A DNA stretch of 64,000 bases from Osedax fenrisi (GCA_964019155.1 OZ025241.1:26882559-26946558), one strand, 5' to 3'; shown: positions 14,701 to 23,570, counted from the first letter of the stretch. Made by a program: numbers and translations. The notes: generated by a model not told the origin, from the sequence alone.

Positions 14701-17700
14701 AATAATTTCTCATAAATAATATTTACTATAACAATAATTTAATATATTTTATTGTAATATCATGAAAATAAAACAGGAACTATCGAAAGAAAAAGAGCTC
14801 TCGGTAGCAGAAAATCACAAACTTGTGTTAAAAGATCTGCACACGTCATTAAATAATGAAATAAACAACGTAAGTTTTAAATAGTTGTATTCGTGCTTAT
14901 TACGAATGCCTGAATATAAAGTATATAATATTCTTTAAAACAATAGACAAAGATGAAAGAAGAGGAATTCATTAAAGAACTAGATGAACAGAGAAACGCC
15001 TCAGTAGAAACTGAAAAACAAAATAAATTTGATTTGGATCTAATTATAGATTCTATAAAAGTTTGTAGTTACCTACTTATTTACCTATATAAATTATATT
15101 CTATATTCATTCTATACACCTCTATAGCTGGACTGCCAGGCAGAAGTGAAAGTATTAAATAACAGACTAGATAGTGAGAGAGAGAATATGACATTGTTTA
15201 AGGTTGTTGTCTTAAAAAATGTACTACTCTTACTACTACTGATACTATTTGTATTATAGTAATAATTAATAATGTGACTACTAGCCATTTCAACTATTAC
15301 TATTCCTACTACTGTACTTTTATTATTACAACTACTAAAACTATTATTACTCATTATTAATTATATGACTATTTGTAGGAGAACGTGAAGAAACAATTTG
15401 ACGTAAACCACGCAAAGACTAAAGAAACAATAACTAAACTAAAGGAGAGATTCACTGAAACCAGCAAAGATAATAGAATTATTGCGGAGAGGCAACAAGA
15501 AAAACTTTTAGTCGACAAAACCAAAGGTGAGCTGATAATTAACATTTAATAATGAAAATATTAACTATTAACTAACTATCTATCTCTTATAATAAAGTTT
15601 CTAACTAAGTAATATTTTAACTAAGTAAAAGTTTAACAAAATAAAAGTTTATCTAAATCAAATTTATCTAGATAAAAAAGGAACTATATAAAAATGTAAC
15701 TAACTAAATAAAAGTTTAATTAATATATCATATTAGTACGCTAAACAATCGGCCCACCCTAGAACACGACAAGAAGATTAAACAGCTGACCACTAAACTC
15801 GAAGAGGCCCAGCTCAAGAAGGACACGGCTTCGGAGGAAGCGCGTCTCGTCTCCGCCAAGGTCGCCGACGTTAACGCCGACCTCGGCGAACAGTTGTCGC
15901 GCTTGAGCGATCGCTACGACGCGTCACAGTCGCGCATCGCCGAACTGTGCGCGGAGGCCGACCAGCGCGTCTCGGAGAAGGAGGAACAGATCGCCGCCCT
16001 GGTGTTGACCGCCGACGATAGGGAAGCCACGCTGAGGGACGCCGAGTGCAGACTGAAGACAGCGCAGGAGGACAACGAAGCCATTTGTTCGGAGAGCGAT
16101 GCCAGGTTTACTTGTAACAAAGTTAATGTTAGAGTCGTTAGTTTAGTGCGAACGGCCGATTGCTTTATAAACTCAGTTCGCAGTCCGAAAAATGTAATGT
16201 ATGATGGTACTATTTAAAAATCACACTTAAAATGATTTTTTATTATACTGTCTTAGTGAGATTATTACGAGTATCGAAAACTTTTACGGTGATTTCGATT
16301 GATGCTTAATTATTCTATTTAAAAATTATTATTTAACAGTCTATTTATTTATCTATGTTCATAAGTAATACCTATTAGGTACCATTTAGAAATGACTTGA
16401 AACTTATTTTAATAAATAGTTTTAACTATTTTATTAAAATAAGTTAAATTAAAATGCTAAATGATAATTCTATAATTAGCATTAGTAATAAAAGGATACT
16501 TATCTCTGTGATAAGCATTACTACACCCATAATTACCCTATCAATGCCTGCCTATCTACCTGATCTGATAACATCACTAATAATAAGGTTGGCAGCCGTG
16601 TCCGTCGAAACTGAACGTTTAAGAGTAGATGTCACCGCCGCCCAGAGTAAAGTCAACGTAGGGGTCGCGACCTTGACATCGTGTCGCGAAGAACTCGTTG
16701 AAGCGCGAGATCACCTGACCGCCTCGAAGGAGACCAATCAGACGAACGCTAAACTAGCCAGCGATAAGATTTCTACGCTGAAACTTAAGTACGGCGCGAA
16801 ACTTAAACAGAAACAGGCAACATACGACGAGGAAGTTGAGAAGGTTTGACAGTATATTACATAGATTATAGAGGTGTCAGTAGATTATTAAATTGGCTTA
16901 ATATCTAGAGTAATCGTAGATTTTGTAGGAATGAGAGTTTTAAAGTTTTAAAATGTAGTCAAATTAAATTAATTTTACAAAAATATATAATTTAAGAAAT
17001 TTATTAAAAGTATTCAATTATTTACTATATCCTATTTAGATGAATCAAAGACTATCGGATAATGGTGACATAATAACGGAGTTATCCGCCCGACTAGACT
17101 CTACAACACATTCGCTCAGCGATACAGAGAAATTATTGGACGTATCGCAAACCGAATCTAAAGATCTTACGACTAGGTTAGTTATTCTGCAGTGCTGCCA
17201 CTTATGACACTAAGACTAATCAAATTAAGTTATATATATATATATATATAATAATAATAATATTTATTAAAAGAATTTTAATTTTTTTCTGTAAAATTAT
17301 AATGATATTTATATAATATTTTCTTCTAAAGGGCTTCAAAATAATATGAATATTTTCTATTGTTGTTGCCCATATAGTTATAAGATATAGTTATAAGTAT
17401 TCTCAAATTTGTATTCTAAAAGAGTTCTATTATAAATAACTAAATCAATCATATGATATATTATGTAAATACTATTTCGCTTATATCGTAATGTTATTCT
17501 AATGTAATACATAATATATACATTTATATATATATATATGTGAGGAATTAAATAATGAAATCTCTCACTAGACTTAACTCAAATTAGCGCCCTAACCCTT
17601 AACTAACCCCCCCCTACCCCCCGTAGCATATCCACCCTGCAACTAGACCTGGAGCAGACCCAGCACCGCGCCCTAACCCTAGACGATGAGGTGAGGACCC

Positions 17701-20700
17701 TACAACGTAATAGTGAAGAGAGAGAGGCTGACGTATCCTTGCAGAGACATCGTACTATCAGCGACAGTAGGGAGTCCATCAATAAACTAGAGCTACAACT
17801 CGAAGAGGTGAAGACGTACGAACACAGCGCTAAGTTGAGGTAAGCGTTAGTGTGTCTTTTGTAACAGCAGTATCAGTAGTATCTCTTGAAACAATGTCTA
17901 TTGTAACTATAGATCTTGGAACAATATCTCTGGGAATAATATATCTTTTAACAACAATACCTCTTGTAACAATTTATCTCTTATATAATATCTATTGTAA
18001 CAATATATCTTATAACAATATCTCTGGAAATTATATATCTTTTAACAACAATACCTCTTGTAACAATATATCTCTTATATAATATCTATTGTAACAATAT
18101 ATCTTTAACAATATCTCTTGAAATAATATATCTTTTAGCAACAATATCTCTTGTAACAATATATCTCTTATATAATATTTATTGTAACAATATATCTTTA
18201 ACAATATCTCTGGAAATAATATATCTTTTAGCAACAATATCTCTTGTAACAATATATCTCTTATATAATATTTATTGTAACAATATATCTTTAACAATAT
18301 CTCTGGAAATAATATATATTTTAACAACAATATCTCTTGTAATATTATATCTTGTAACGATACCTCATATAATATATAATTATATCTAATTATCTATATA
18401 ACAATAGCAATCTTAATTTATAATTTCTATTAGCTTGGATGACGCAAAACAAGAAATATTGAATAAAGACGAACTGTACAATATAAATATGGATACGATT
18501 AAGAAAGATCACCTAGAATTGATCTCAAACTTAGAACAGCAACTAGAGGAAGCAAATAGCAGAGTGTCAACCACTAACGTTGACATCAAACACAAAGAGG
18601 TAACATATTCAGATATATGTTTACTTTATAACTTTACGCCTGTATACGAAGTACACGAATATATATATATAATAGAATAGAATAGAAATAGTTTATTGGA
18701 ATTAATTAATTTAATTTTTTTCTTTAAAAATAGTTTTTCATTGTTGTCTTCTCTTTCTAATCTATATAACGATGATGATGAAGTATGCTTTAATATATAT
18801 TTATATATTATATATATGTATATATTAAATCAATGATTTATTGATATACAACAATATCGTACGCTACTTGAAGCCTTGTCATACACCCCGCGCAGGTGAA
18901 ACTGAAGACCCTGATCACCTCGCTGAAGAAGGACAAGAAACAGCTGTGCAACCAAATCTCAGAGTTTGAGACGCGAGAACTCGAGAGATCTAAAGACGAC
19001 GACAACGTAGAGAGGAGAATCAGCGAGGCGCAGCAAGAGTTTGATGAACGCATCGACGACATGCAACGAGACAACGATAGTAAGGTTAGCACGATCCGTC
19101 TTGTGTTCAGCTAGTGTTCAGCTATTGTAATATACTGCCTATGTGGCTCAGTGGCTAAGGCGTCAGACACACAAGCAGTAGGACTCAGGTTCAAGCCTTG
19201 TCCGGACCATTAATTAATTTTATAAAATGGGTCTTAAAATATTATTTAGAAGTGATCTTATATAATTGTGTATAAATAAATGATCGGCTCTCATTAAAAC
19301 CATGCATACCTTAACATAAGATCGGCTTCTAAGGGAAATTAAAGCCATATATGGTTATAAGTGAAAACTTCATCTAAGTTTCTAGATGGGATGAAAGGAC
19401 TCCACCAAATAATAAAATAACAACAACAAAAAATAACAATATACAGATGTATCGTGACAGTTTTAATTGTATATTTAATGGATATTCATTTAGTTTTATA
19501 TTTATAATTTAATATGTCATCACGAAATTCATTTCACCGATCAAAATACTGACGTAGCCATAATAATAATGATTATAGTCACATGTCACCTGCATTATTT
19601 ATAACAATAAGTCTATATTATATTGTGATCATTTGGAATATTTTCAGATTAAAACGATGCTAAAAACTCTAAATCAAGAAATTCGCGAGAAAGATCTAAA
19701 ACATGAAGAGGAGCTTAAAGATATTTCAGGTATTTCAAAATATTACCTAATATTTTGTCCTATTACATTTAATTTCCATACTTAAATTACCTTTACTTTA
19801 AATATTACCTAATATATCATTTTATTACCATTAATTTTCCTTAATATTATAGAGATATTTCCTATTCATTCTAAATATTATAATATTATTATTATTATTA
19901 TTATTATTACAATATTCATGTATAACTCTAATAATGAACTCATTAATTAAGATGCCACTTCAAAAGATGAAGCTAGATTTATAGTGGAACATCGAGAAAC
20001 CTTGAAAGAGCTGAACTCCGATATAAACGTAAGAGATGAAAAGATTGACACCATAGAAGAATCGTACGAGATACGAATCAGGGTAAGTCGTACGACTTGA
20101 TCGCTTCTAATACACTGTTCGTTTATGTCTTTTTCTATCCGCAATTATATTCGATAATATCAAATATGTTTTTATAAATAGTTATTTTATTTTTATTACA
20201 ACTCAATACACTGATGATATTAATTTAGAACGTGTACAGTTAATTAAATTATTAATTAACCAAATTGTTTATTAACTAATCAGCATAGAATCATCGCGTT
20301 ACGTAATCTCCATTGAAGGACATAGAAGACGATAACACGAAGAAGCAGAAGCAATACGAAACAACCATTAACTGCCTGCGCAGAGAGATGCTCGCTGCCA
20401 GCAACTCCATGCAGGAGGAGATGGGCCTGCGGGTCGAAGAGACCGTCAACGATAGGATATCGCAGCAAGATAAGGTTTGGGAGAACGCTAGTAGCACTGT
20501 TGTTGTCGTAGCTAGCCGTGGTAAGGTGAGAAGAGACGGGTATTACTGATGTGTATTCATTAAATTATATATACATATACATATATTGTATAACAAGTCA
20601 ATTTAACAATGCATCGATCATTAGCAAGTGCTAGCAAGATTGGAAGATGCTCTGGGAAAAGGAGACAAACTCTCTGCGTTCATGGAGTGGCTGAAAGAAA

Positions 20701-22998
20701 GAGTCGTAGAGCTCAGCAGAGACATGCAAGATGTTCATTTGAAGCATAGGTTTCTACTTTATTTGTAACTGTCCCTCATTCCTCCCTCTCTTCCTTTCCA
20801 TATCTCTCTCTCTCTACCTCTCCATATATCTCTCTCTTCCTCTCCCTCTCTTCCTCTCCATATCTCTCCTCTCTTCCTCTCCATATCTCTCTCTCTTCCT
20901 CTCCATATATATCCCTCTTCCTCTCCATATATCTCCCTCTCTTCCTCTCCATATCTCTCTCTCTACCTCTCCATATCTCTCCTTCTCTTCCTCTCCATAT
21001 CTCTCTATCTTCCTCTCCATAAATCTCTTCCTCTCAATATCTCTCCCTCTCTTAATATGTTTACAGTAAACTTTTCATTATGATGTACGTATAATTTTCT
21101 CCAAAAGCTTGTGCTTCTACAATTACCTTCTTAAAAACCCCATATCTGATAACAATAATAATATTTATTATATATTATTTAATGATGAAATATAAATGAT
21201 GTGGACCAATGTACAAAGAAGATTATATAATTTAAAATTATTTTTCAATAATTCAAGCATAACTATATCATATCATTCCATATTCTAATCTCACTCGTAG
21301 TGTGAATGATTACACACTATTACATAACAAGTTGACAACAGTGCTACCTGTAGAGATAGATGTGAACATAATAAAAATATCCTCATCCTCCTCATCATCC
21401 ACCTCCTCCACATCTTTATTCTCCTCATCCTCACCCCTCTCCTCCTCCTCCTCCTCTTTCTCATCATCCTCACCTCCTCTTCTTCCTTATCCTCCTCCTT
21501 ATCCTACACCTAAACTCTCAGATTAACTATTGCTGAGAATCTGACCGACAAGCAAGTATCAACATTACCGGATGAACCCCTGGTCACATCACCCGGTAAC
21601 ACGAGGTTTGGCATCTTCACAGACGAAGACGTTACCCCTAACAACGATCAGCATGATGAAATCACTGAACTGAAGTCGGAGTGCAGATCCCTACAGGTAT
21701 ACCCCCTACCAGTGCAATGTGGCATTAATTAAATAGTGTCTCCTTTATCGATATAGTATATTATATACTATATATAGTGTTTTGTAAATACTTATACTGT
21801 AGTATTATTTAGGTATTTAATTTATTTATTATTTTATTTTATTCTATCAAAATAACATTATAATAATTCACTTAATTATGTAACTGCCTGTGTGGCTCAG
21901 TGGCTAAGGCGTCAGACATACAATCAGTAGGACACGGGTTCGAGCCTCGTCCGGACCATTAATTCATTTTATAAAATGGGTCTTAAAATATTATTTAGAA
22001 GTGATCTTATATTTTTGTGTATAAATAAATGATCTGCTCTCATTAAAACCATGGATGCCTTAAATGAGAGCGGCTTCGAATGTACATTAGAGCCATATAT
22101 GGTTATAAGTGAAAACTTTATCTAAGTTCCTGGATGGGATGAAAGGACTCCACCAAATTAGAATAACAATAACAATAACAAAATAAATATCTAAGATGAA
22201 ATACTAAATACAAATTGATAACGATTTTGTGAGTTGAACGTAATGTTGACTACACCTAGAGATATACCTATACACCTATATACTGATAAATCTGATTAGG
22301 TGGAAGTTGTCAAACAAACAGGAGAAGTAGCTAAACTGAAAATATCTGAAAGAGAATTGAAATATACGGTGAGCGATTCATTTCTATTATTATTACGCAA
22401 TAGCCTGCTTTATTACGCAATAGCCTGCCCTATTACGCAATAGCTTGCTTAATTACGCAATAGCCTTCCTTATTACGCAATAGCCTTCCTTATTACGCAA
22501 TAGCCTTCCTTATTACGCAATAGCCTGCCTTATTACGCAATAGCCTGCCTTATTACGCAATAGCCTGCCTTATTACGCAATAGCCTACCTTACTGCGTAA
22601 CTATTACCCTCGTTAACATGCCCCCTACACCCCTACATCACCTCCACACAGATATCAGACATGAACTCCCCCGCGACACTACAGCTGAATAGCGAAACCC
22701 TACTAGGAGAAAGTACAGAAATAGAGGTTTGACCTTGACCTTGACCATTGCGTCCACTCCGCTATGTGGGTGGTCTTACTCCATTACGTAATCATTACCT
22801 CTATCACACGTCTAGTATCTGAGAAATGTTCTTTATGAATATATGACTGGCAGAGAAACAAGGGTTCGTATGTTTTAGTTATCCTATCCGGTACAGCCTA
22901 TCATAACTATAATATGCAACATGACTTTTATATGAGGGTTATCAGTATCTAGTTTATTGTATTTTCTCTTCAATTAAAAACTGCAAAATTATAAATAG

Positions 22999-23037
<39 letters not shown>

Positions 23038-23265
23038 TTAATTATATATGTATATATGTATGAGTGTCGTACAGACTGTACAGTACACATATATACTACA
23101 TATTAATACTTTACATAATATTACATAACATTAAGTGACATTTCGCATTACATAACACTGCAGACCTTATCGAAAGTCATAATGACTGTTCTTAATTTCT
23201 CGAACGATCAAAAGAGAAGAGTAGATGAAATCCTCCAATCTAGACCACAGGTCGGTAAACAATAA
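1..23265 (+). CDS. GOLGA4: Golgin-245-like GRIP-domain golgin, 3' part of gene (31 exons)
   Basis: This is a long coiled-coil tether of the trans-Golgi. In the family the C-terminal GRIP domain binds Arl1-GTP on the membrane and the coiled coil captures transport carriers. I joined 31 exons by hand, each listed separately. All splice phases agree and the total of 5,403 nt is an exact multiple of three (1,800 residues plus TAA). Residues 1-1640 are rich in E, K, Q, L and D with heptad spacing and few prolines. Residues 1662-1695 form a Pro/Gly-containing linker, and residues about 1751-1796 are the GRIP domain (YLRNVLYEYMTGRETR followed by TLSKVIMTVLNFSNDQKRR), which resembles golgin-245 more than GCC88, GCC185 or golgin-97. 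The N-terminus lies upstream of base 1. Exon boundaries are inferred from splice signals, not transcripts. Human golgin-245 is about 2,200 residues, so roughly a fifth may be missing. Confidence 0.87.
85..182. repeat. (TG)n-rich tract in golgin intron
   Basis: Imperfect TGTGTG / GTATG repeats immediately after the first donor. Confidence 0.85.
401..538 (+). CDS. GOLGA4: Golgin exon 2
   Basis: Acceptor ACACAG, donor AAG/GTACCC, 46 codons, phase 0 to 0. It contains LLKDGKLIPEELKQRQ and a short Ala/Ser/Pro stretch, then returns to coil-like sequence. Confidence 0.8.
539..1718 (+). other. Golgin intron, no recognisable content
   Basis: 1.2 kb of AT-rich unique DNA. I saw no exon, repeat ends or RNA gene in it. 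Confidence 0.6.
1719..1859 (+). CDS. GOLGA4: Golgin exon 3
   Basis: Acceptor CTCAG, donor CAG/GTTACC, 47 codons, phase 0 to 0. It encodes the coil segment KRLEVLLNKCKDTIKANK, a pattern typical of GRIP golgins. Confidence 0.85.
2016..2120 (-). mobile_element. Truncated tRNA-SINE copy, minus strand
   Basis: GGTGGAGTCCTTTCATCCCA through CCTTCGAAGCCGCTC is the reverse of the SINE 3' body; the tail is to the left. It pairs with an inverted partial copy at 2,190-2,255. Confidence 0.83.
2190..2255 (+). mobile_element. Short SINE 3'-end fragment, inverted relative to the 2,016-2,120 copy
   Basis: TGATGGGATGAAAGGACTCC followed by an A/C-rich tail matches the SINE 3' end; about 30 bases upstream resemble the body. 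Confidence 0.75.
2525..2660. repeat. (CT)n microsatellite abutting golgin exon 4
   Basis: An imperfect CT run ending about 18 bp before the exon 4 acceptor; it probably serves as an extended polypyrimidine tract. Open frames on both strands here are low-complexity artefacts. Confidence 0.95.
2678..2810 (+). CDS. GOLGA4: Golgin exon 4
   Basis: Acceptor AATATAG directly after a CT-rich microsatellite; donor GACG/GTTTGT; 44 codons plus 1 nt. An earlier possible donor (GAG/GTACGT at 2744) was not chosen because the frame stays open and coil-like beyond it (VRQLEIASTKQQM). Confidence 0.72.
3310..3375 (+). CDS. GOLGA4: Golgin exon 5
   Basis: Acceptor TTGTAG, donor ATAG/GTTTAC, phase 1 to 1, about 22 residues including NSKSLIAKLKMENETLQK, a clear coiled-coil heptad pattern. 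The exon is AT-rich like its surroundings. Confidence 0.75.
3376..5134 (+). other. Golgin intron, mostly AT-rich
   Basis: Apart from the MITE-like element at 4,009-4,177 and short TA runs I see nothing in it. The last 70 bp are C/T-rich and lead into the exon 6 acceptor. Confidence 0.55.
4009..4177. mobile_element. 169-bp MITE-like element with perfect 15-bp inverted ends
   Basis: GTGATGCAATCGAAC at 4,009-4,023 is exactly inverted at 4,163-4,177. The interior repeats AGTATCAGT and AGTTCGAA-type words. It sits in TA repeats, so a target duplication cannot be read. Superfamily unknown. Confidence 0.65.
5135..5313 (+). CDS. GOLGA4: Golgin exon 6
   Basis: The acceptor CCACCAG follows a long C/T-rich tract; donor CAG/GTAGCG; phase 1 to 0, 59 full codons. 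GC-rich coil sequence with DKSRSVIHTLQTECDQLQ and an Arg/Glu-rich end. Confidence 0.87.
6128..6910 (+). pseudogene. THAP-domain fragment of a P-like transposase (2 exons)
   Basis: Exon 1 at 6,128-6,201 begins MPAICSSINCS with the C-x4-C of a THAP zinc finger. Exon 2 at 6,838-6,910 continues the frame through a TT/GTTAGT donor and TATAG acceptor to give LHLFPSKDIERRKQW, the H.FP...R..W signature. TAA at 6,908-6,910 ends it before the second zinc pair (C-x2-H), and a minisatellite starts at once. THAP domains bind DNA in P transposases. This is a broken remnant; the splice is inferred. Confidence 0.78.
6912..7590. repeat. 46-bp minisatellite inside the P-like element
   Basis: About 15 tandem units, typically 46 bp, each containing GAGAGTACGTTGTGCTGGAA and GATATCAAGTAACGTG, with some shorter variants lacking GGTG and some with CATG for CGTG. 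It lies directly after the THAP stop. Confidence 0.93.
7889..8104. repeat. Direct duplication of about 110 bp in the P-like element
   Basis: The segment with TTTATATAGTACATTTAAAA and CTTCATGATATTTTAATG occurs twice, near 7,895 and 8,007, with few differences. Confidence 0.85.
8842..8896. repeat. (TA)n microsatellite
   Basis: About 27 TA repeats just outside the P-like element's right target duplication. Confidence 0.95.
9560..9880. repeat. C-rich, strand-asymmetric tract in golgin intron
   Basis: About 320 bp of CCCTTACCCC / CACCCTCACC-type words with almost no G on the plus strand. It is AC-rich low-complexity DNA just outside the P-like element. The minus strand has many G runs. Confidence 0.88.
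10479..10644 (+). CDS. GOLGA4: Golgin exon 7
   Basis: Acceptor ATCACAG, donor CCAG/GTCAGT, 55 codons plus 1 nt. It follows a 5.2 kb intron holding the P-like transposon. The coil includes HRLELEEVKREYDAQI. An internal AAG/GTAACC was rejected because coding potential continues past it. Confidence 0.83.
10881..11158 (+). CDS. GOLGA4: Golgin exon 8
   Basis: Acceptor CTACTAG, donor CAG/GTTGTC, phase 1 to 0, 92 full codons. Coil sequence includes KDHYANLEQQYTDKLEEL. The frame stays open upstream of the acceptor through a Pro/Thr/Ser-rich tract back to about 10,748, so a longer exon is possible, but the acceptor chosen is the one that fits the phase cleanly. Confidence 0.83.
11485..11659 (+). CDS. 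GOLGA4: Golgin exon 9
   Basis: Acceptor TCCACAG, donor AAAG/GTTTTC, 58 codons plus 1 nt. Begins KRDKEERVEMETNQQEV and continues as charged coil. Confidence 0.84.
12003..12187 (+). mobile_element. 5'-truncated tRNA-SINE copy
   Basis: It begins at CTTATATAATTGTGTATAAA of the SINE body and runs to CTCCACCAAATAACAAT with an (AACAAT)n tail. It lacks the tRNA head, as expected for truncated retroposition. Confidence 0.85.
12524..12784 (+). CDS. GOLGA4: Golgin exon 10
   Basis: Acceptor TTAATAG, donor CAAG/GTTAGA, phase 1 to 1, 86 full codons; coil sequence with ALAEIQRTHTVELDAMNQ. An alternative acceptor TAG at 12,401-12,403 has the same phase and would add about 40 Pro/Gln/Ser-rich residues at the start. 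Confidence 0.82.
12903..13024 (+). CDS. GOLGA4: Golgin exon 11
   Basis: Acceptor TTATCAG, donor GAG/GTTGGT, phase 1 to 0, 40 full codons, with KLELQKSEQELTVLREN heptads. Confidence 0.82.
13235..14194 (+). CDS. GOLGA4: Golgin exon 12, large coiled-coil exon
   Basis: This is the largest exon: 320 codons, phase 0 to 0, acceptor GTTGCAG, donor ATC/GTTAGT. Uninterrupted coiled coil without proline, rich in E, A, S, R and L (for example DADLVTSREEVSSLADRLY). It is strikingly GC-rich against the AT-rich introns and is the strongest coding signal in the window. Confidence 0.92.
14777..14869 (+). CDS. GOLGA4: Golgin exon 13
   Basis: Acceptor AAAACAG, consensus donor AAC/GTAAGT, 31 codons, phase 0 to 0; begins ELSKEKELSVAENHKL. 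AT-rich codon use compared with exon 12. Confidence 0.84.
14947..15060 (+). CDS. GOLGA4: Golgin exon 14
   Basis: Acceptor CAATAG, donor AAA/GTTTGT, 38 codons, phase 0 to 0; TKMKEEEFIKELDEQR then coil. Confidence 0.82.
15128..15202 (+). CDS. GOLGA4: Golgin exon 15
   Basis: Acceptor TCTATAG, donor AAG/GTTGTT, 25 codons, phase 0 to 0; LDCQAEVKVLNNRLDSER. The intron before it is only 67 nt. Confidence 0.8.
15379..15526 (+). CDS. GOLGA4: Golgin exon 16
   Basis: Acceptor TTTGTAG, donor AAAG/GTGAGC, 49 codons plus 1 nt; coil sequence with ETITKLKERFTETSKDNR. Confidence 0.84.
15763..16105 (+). CDS. GOLGA4: Golgin exon 17
   Basis: Acceptor CACCCTAG, donor CCAG/GTTTAC, phase 1 to 2, 113 full codons; GC-rich coil with KQLTTKLEEAQLKKD. 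A nearer TAG at 15,734-15,736 is excluded because it would put a stop two codons in. Confidence 0.87.
16588..16843 (+). CDS. GOLGA4: Golgin exon 18
   Basis: Acceptor AATAAG with the first base completing an Arg codon; donor AAG/GTTTGA; phase 2 to 0, 85 full codons. Coil with VSVETERLRVDVTAAQSK. The acceptor has a weak pyrimidine tract but is the one that fits the phase. Confidence 0.8.
17040..17176 (+). CDS. GOLGA4: Golgin exon 19
   Basis: Acceptor TATTTAG, donor CTAG/GTTAGT, 45 codons plus 2 nt; starts MNQRLSDNGDIITELSAR. The ATG is an internal Met, since the upstream frame is spliced in. Confidence 0.82.
17627..17839 (+). CDS. GOLGA4: Golgin exon 20
   Basis: The acceptor CCGTAG follows a C-rich tract; donor TGAG/GTAAGC; phase 2 to 2, 70 full codons, with ISTLQLDLEQTQHRAL. 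Confidence 0.86.
17870..18350. repeat. 93-bp minisatellite in golgin intron
   Basis: About five units with TAACAATATATCTCTTATAT recurring near 17,967, 18,061, 18,154 and 18,247. Each unit is itself built of shorter AACAATATCTCT-like words. It fills most of the intron between exons 20 and 21. Confidence 0.88.
18434..18599 (+). CDS. GOLGA4: Golgin exon 21
   Basis: Acceptor CTATTAG, donor GAG/GTAACA, phase 2 to 0, 55 full codons; coil with LISNLEQQLEEANSR. Confidence 0.85.
18896..19084 (+). CDS. GOLGA4: Golgin exon 22
   Basis: Acceptor CGCGCAG, donor AAG/GTTAGC, 63 codons, phase 0 to 0; coil with VKLKTLITSLKKDKKQL. Confidence 0.86.
19135..19441 (+). mobile_element. tRNA-derived SINE, full-length copy
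   Basis: The head (19,135-19,210) carries a pol III A box TGGCTCAGTGG and B box GGTTCAAGCCT and ends CCGGACCA like a tRNA. The body continues through ATAAATAAATGATCGGCTCT and GATGGGATGAAAGGACTCCA to an A/C-rich tail with AACAAC repeats. It lies in the golgin intron 19,085-19,647. Confidence 0.88.
19648..19729 (+). CDS. GOLGA4: Golgin exon 23
   Basis: Acceptor TTTTCAG, donor TCAG/GTATTT, 27 codons plus 1 nt; IKTMLKTLNQEIREKDLK. AT-rich exon. Confidence 0.82.
19952..20082 (+). CDS. GOLGA4: Golgin exon 24
   Basis: Acceptor AATTAAG, consensus donor AGG/GTAAGT, phase 1 to 0, 43 full codons, with HRETLKELNSDINVRDEK. Confidence 0.82.
20319..20474 (+). CDS. GOLGA4: Golgin exon 25
   Basis: Acceptor TTGAAG, donor AAG/GTTTGG, 52 codons, phase 0 to 0; contains TINCLRREMLAASNSMQEE. 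A second donor, AAG/GTGAGA at 20,526, is in the same phase and would add 17 mostly Val/Ser/Ala residues. Confidence 0.8.
20625..20749 (+). CDS. GOLGA4: Golgin exon 26
   Basis: Acceptor CATTAG, donor ATAG/GTTTCT, 41 codons plus 2 nt; encodes QVLARLEDALGKGDKL then FMEWLKERVVELSRD. Confidence 0.84.
20770..21055. repeat. CT-rich minisatellite in golgin intron
   Basis: Repeats of CTCTTCCTCTCCATATCT with variable length, between exons 26 and 27. The minus-strand Arg/Glu-rich frame over it is an artefact. Confidence 0.93.
21378..21510. repeat. CCT/CAT-rich tract before golgin exon 27
   Basis: Low-complexity TCCTCATCCTCCTCATC-type sequence that grades into the exon 27 acceptor. Confidence 0.85.
21522..21696 (+). 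CDS. GOLGA4: Golgin exon 27, linker before the GRIP region
   Basis: Acceptor TCTCAG after a CT-rich tract, donor CAG/GTATAC, phase 2 to 0, 58 full codons. The segment is not coil-like (Pro, Gly, Thr and Asp: DEPLVTSPGNTRFGIFTDED) and then returns to coil (EITELKSECRSLQ). It is a flexible break shortly before the C-terminal targeting domain. Confidence 0.85.
21884..22182 (+). mobile_element. tRNA-derived SINE, full-length copy
   Basis: Second full copy, with A box TGGCTCAGTGG and an intact B box GGTTCGAGCCT. The T-arm ACGGG-TTCGAGC-CTCGT can pair; the 3' tail is (AACAAT)n. Very similar to the copy at 19,135, in the golgin intron 21,697-22,299. Confidence 0.9.
22300..22368 (+). CDS. GOLGA4: Golgin exon 28
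   Basis: Acceptor GATTAG, donor ACG/GTGAGC, 23 codons, phase 0 to 0; VEVVKQTGEVAKLKISER. A 20-bp minisatellite begins about 20 bp downstream. Confidence 0.8.
22391..22590. repeat. 20-bp minisatellite in golgin intron
   Basis: Ten tandem units of TATTACGCAATAGCCTGCCT with minor variants, between golgin exons 28 and 29, starting about 20 bp after the exon 28 donor. Confidence 0.95.
22652..22726 (+). CDS. GOLGA4: Golgin exon 29
   Basis: Acceptor CACACAG, donor GAG/GTTTGA, 25 codons, phase 0 to 0. Pro/Ser/Thr-containing; its final Glu is the residue before the first GRIP Tyr. Confidence 0.8.
22816..22863 (+). CDS. GOLGA4: Golgin exon 30, first half of GRIP domain
   Basis: A 48-nt exon, acceptor TCTAG, donor AGG/GTTCGT. 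It encodes YLRNVLYEYMTGRETR, the first GRIP helix, with the conserved Tyr known in the family to be needed for Arl1 binding. Found by looking for the missing half of the domain. Confidence 0.9.
23164..23265 (+). CDS. GOLGA4: Golgin exon 31, second half of GRIP domain and stop
   Basis: Acceptor CTGCAG, 33 codons then TAA at 23,263-23,265. TLSKVIMTVLNFSNDQKRR forms the second and third GRIP helices; a short tail ends the protein. A possible donor CAG/GTCGGT at 23,251 was not used because a stop close behind the GRIP domain is normal for the family. Confidence 0.88.
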   Translation, partial: TLSKVIMTVLNFSNDQKRRVDEILQSRPQVGKQ

Positions 23266-23570
23266 CATCGCGACGAGGTCATATGACTGATCTTATTATC
23301 GTTGGCAGGTTTACTAGTAGAGATGGCGGCGTCACGAAACTTTACAATTCCAATATTTGCAATGTGATTCTTAGGGTTATTTTTCTACGCCGATCTAACG
23401 CACTTACATACACCAATAGTATTTCATAGTTATTGATTTTAGCATACCCCCCACCCCCACCCCCCCCATCTCCCCCCACTGCTGGATGCATTATTATTCG
23501 CTTCTTTGTTAAGCATCTTATTTCATTTTATCGTCTTTACAACGATTTTAGTTTTATTGCGATTCCGATG

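Noticed and set aside
19135..19210. tRNA gene
   Set aside because: It has pol III boxes and a CCGGACCA end, but it is the head of an SINE: the same body and tail follow in a second copy at 21,884, and the acceptor stem pairs poorly.
20814..21020. Minus-strand ERYGEE-type repeat frame
   Set aside because: It is the CT-rich intronic minisatellite read on the other strand.
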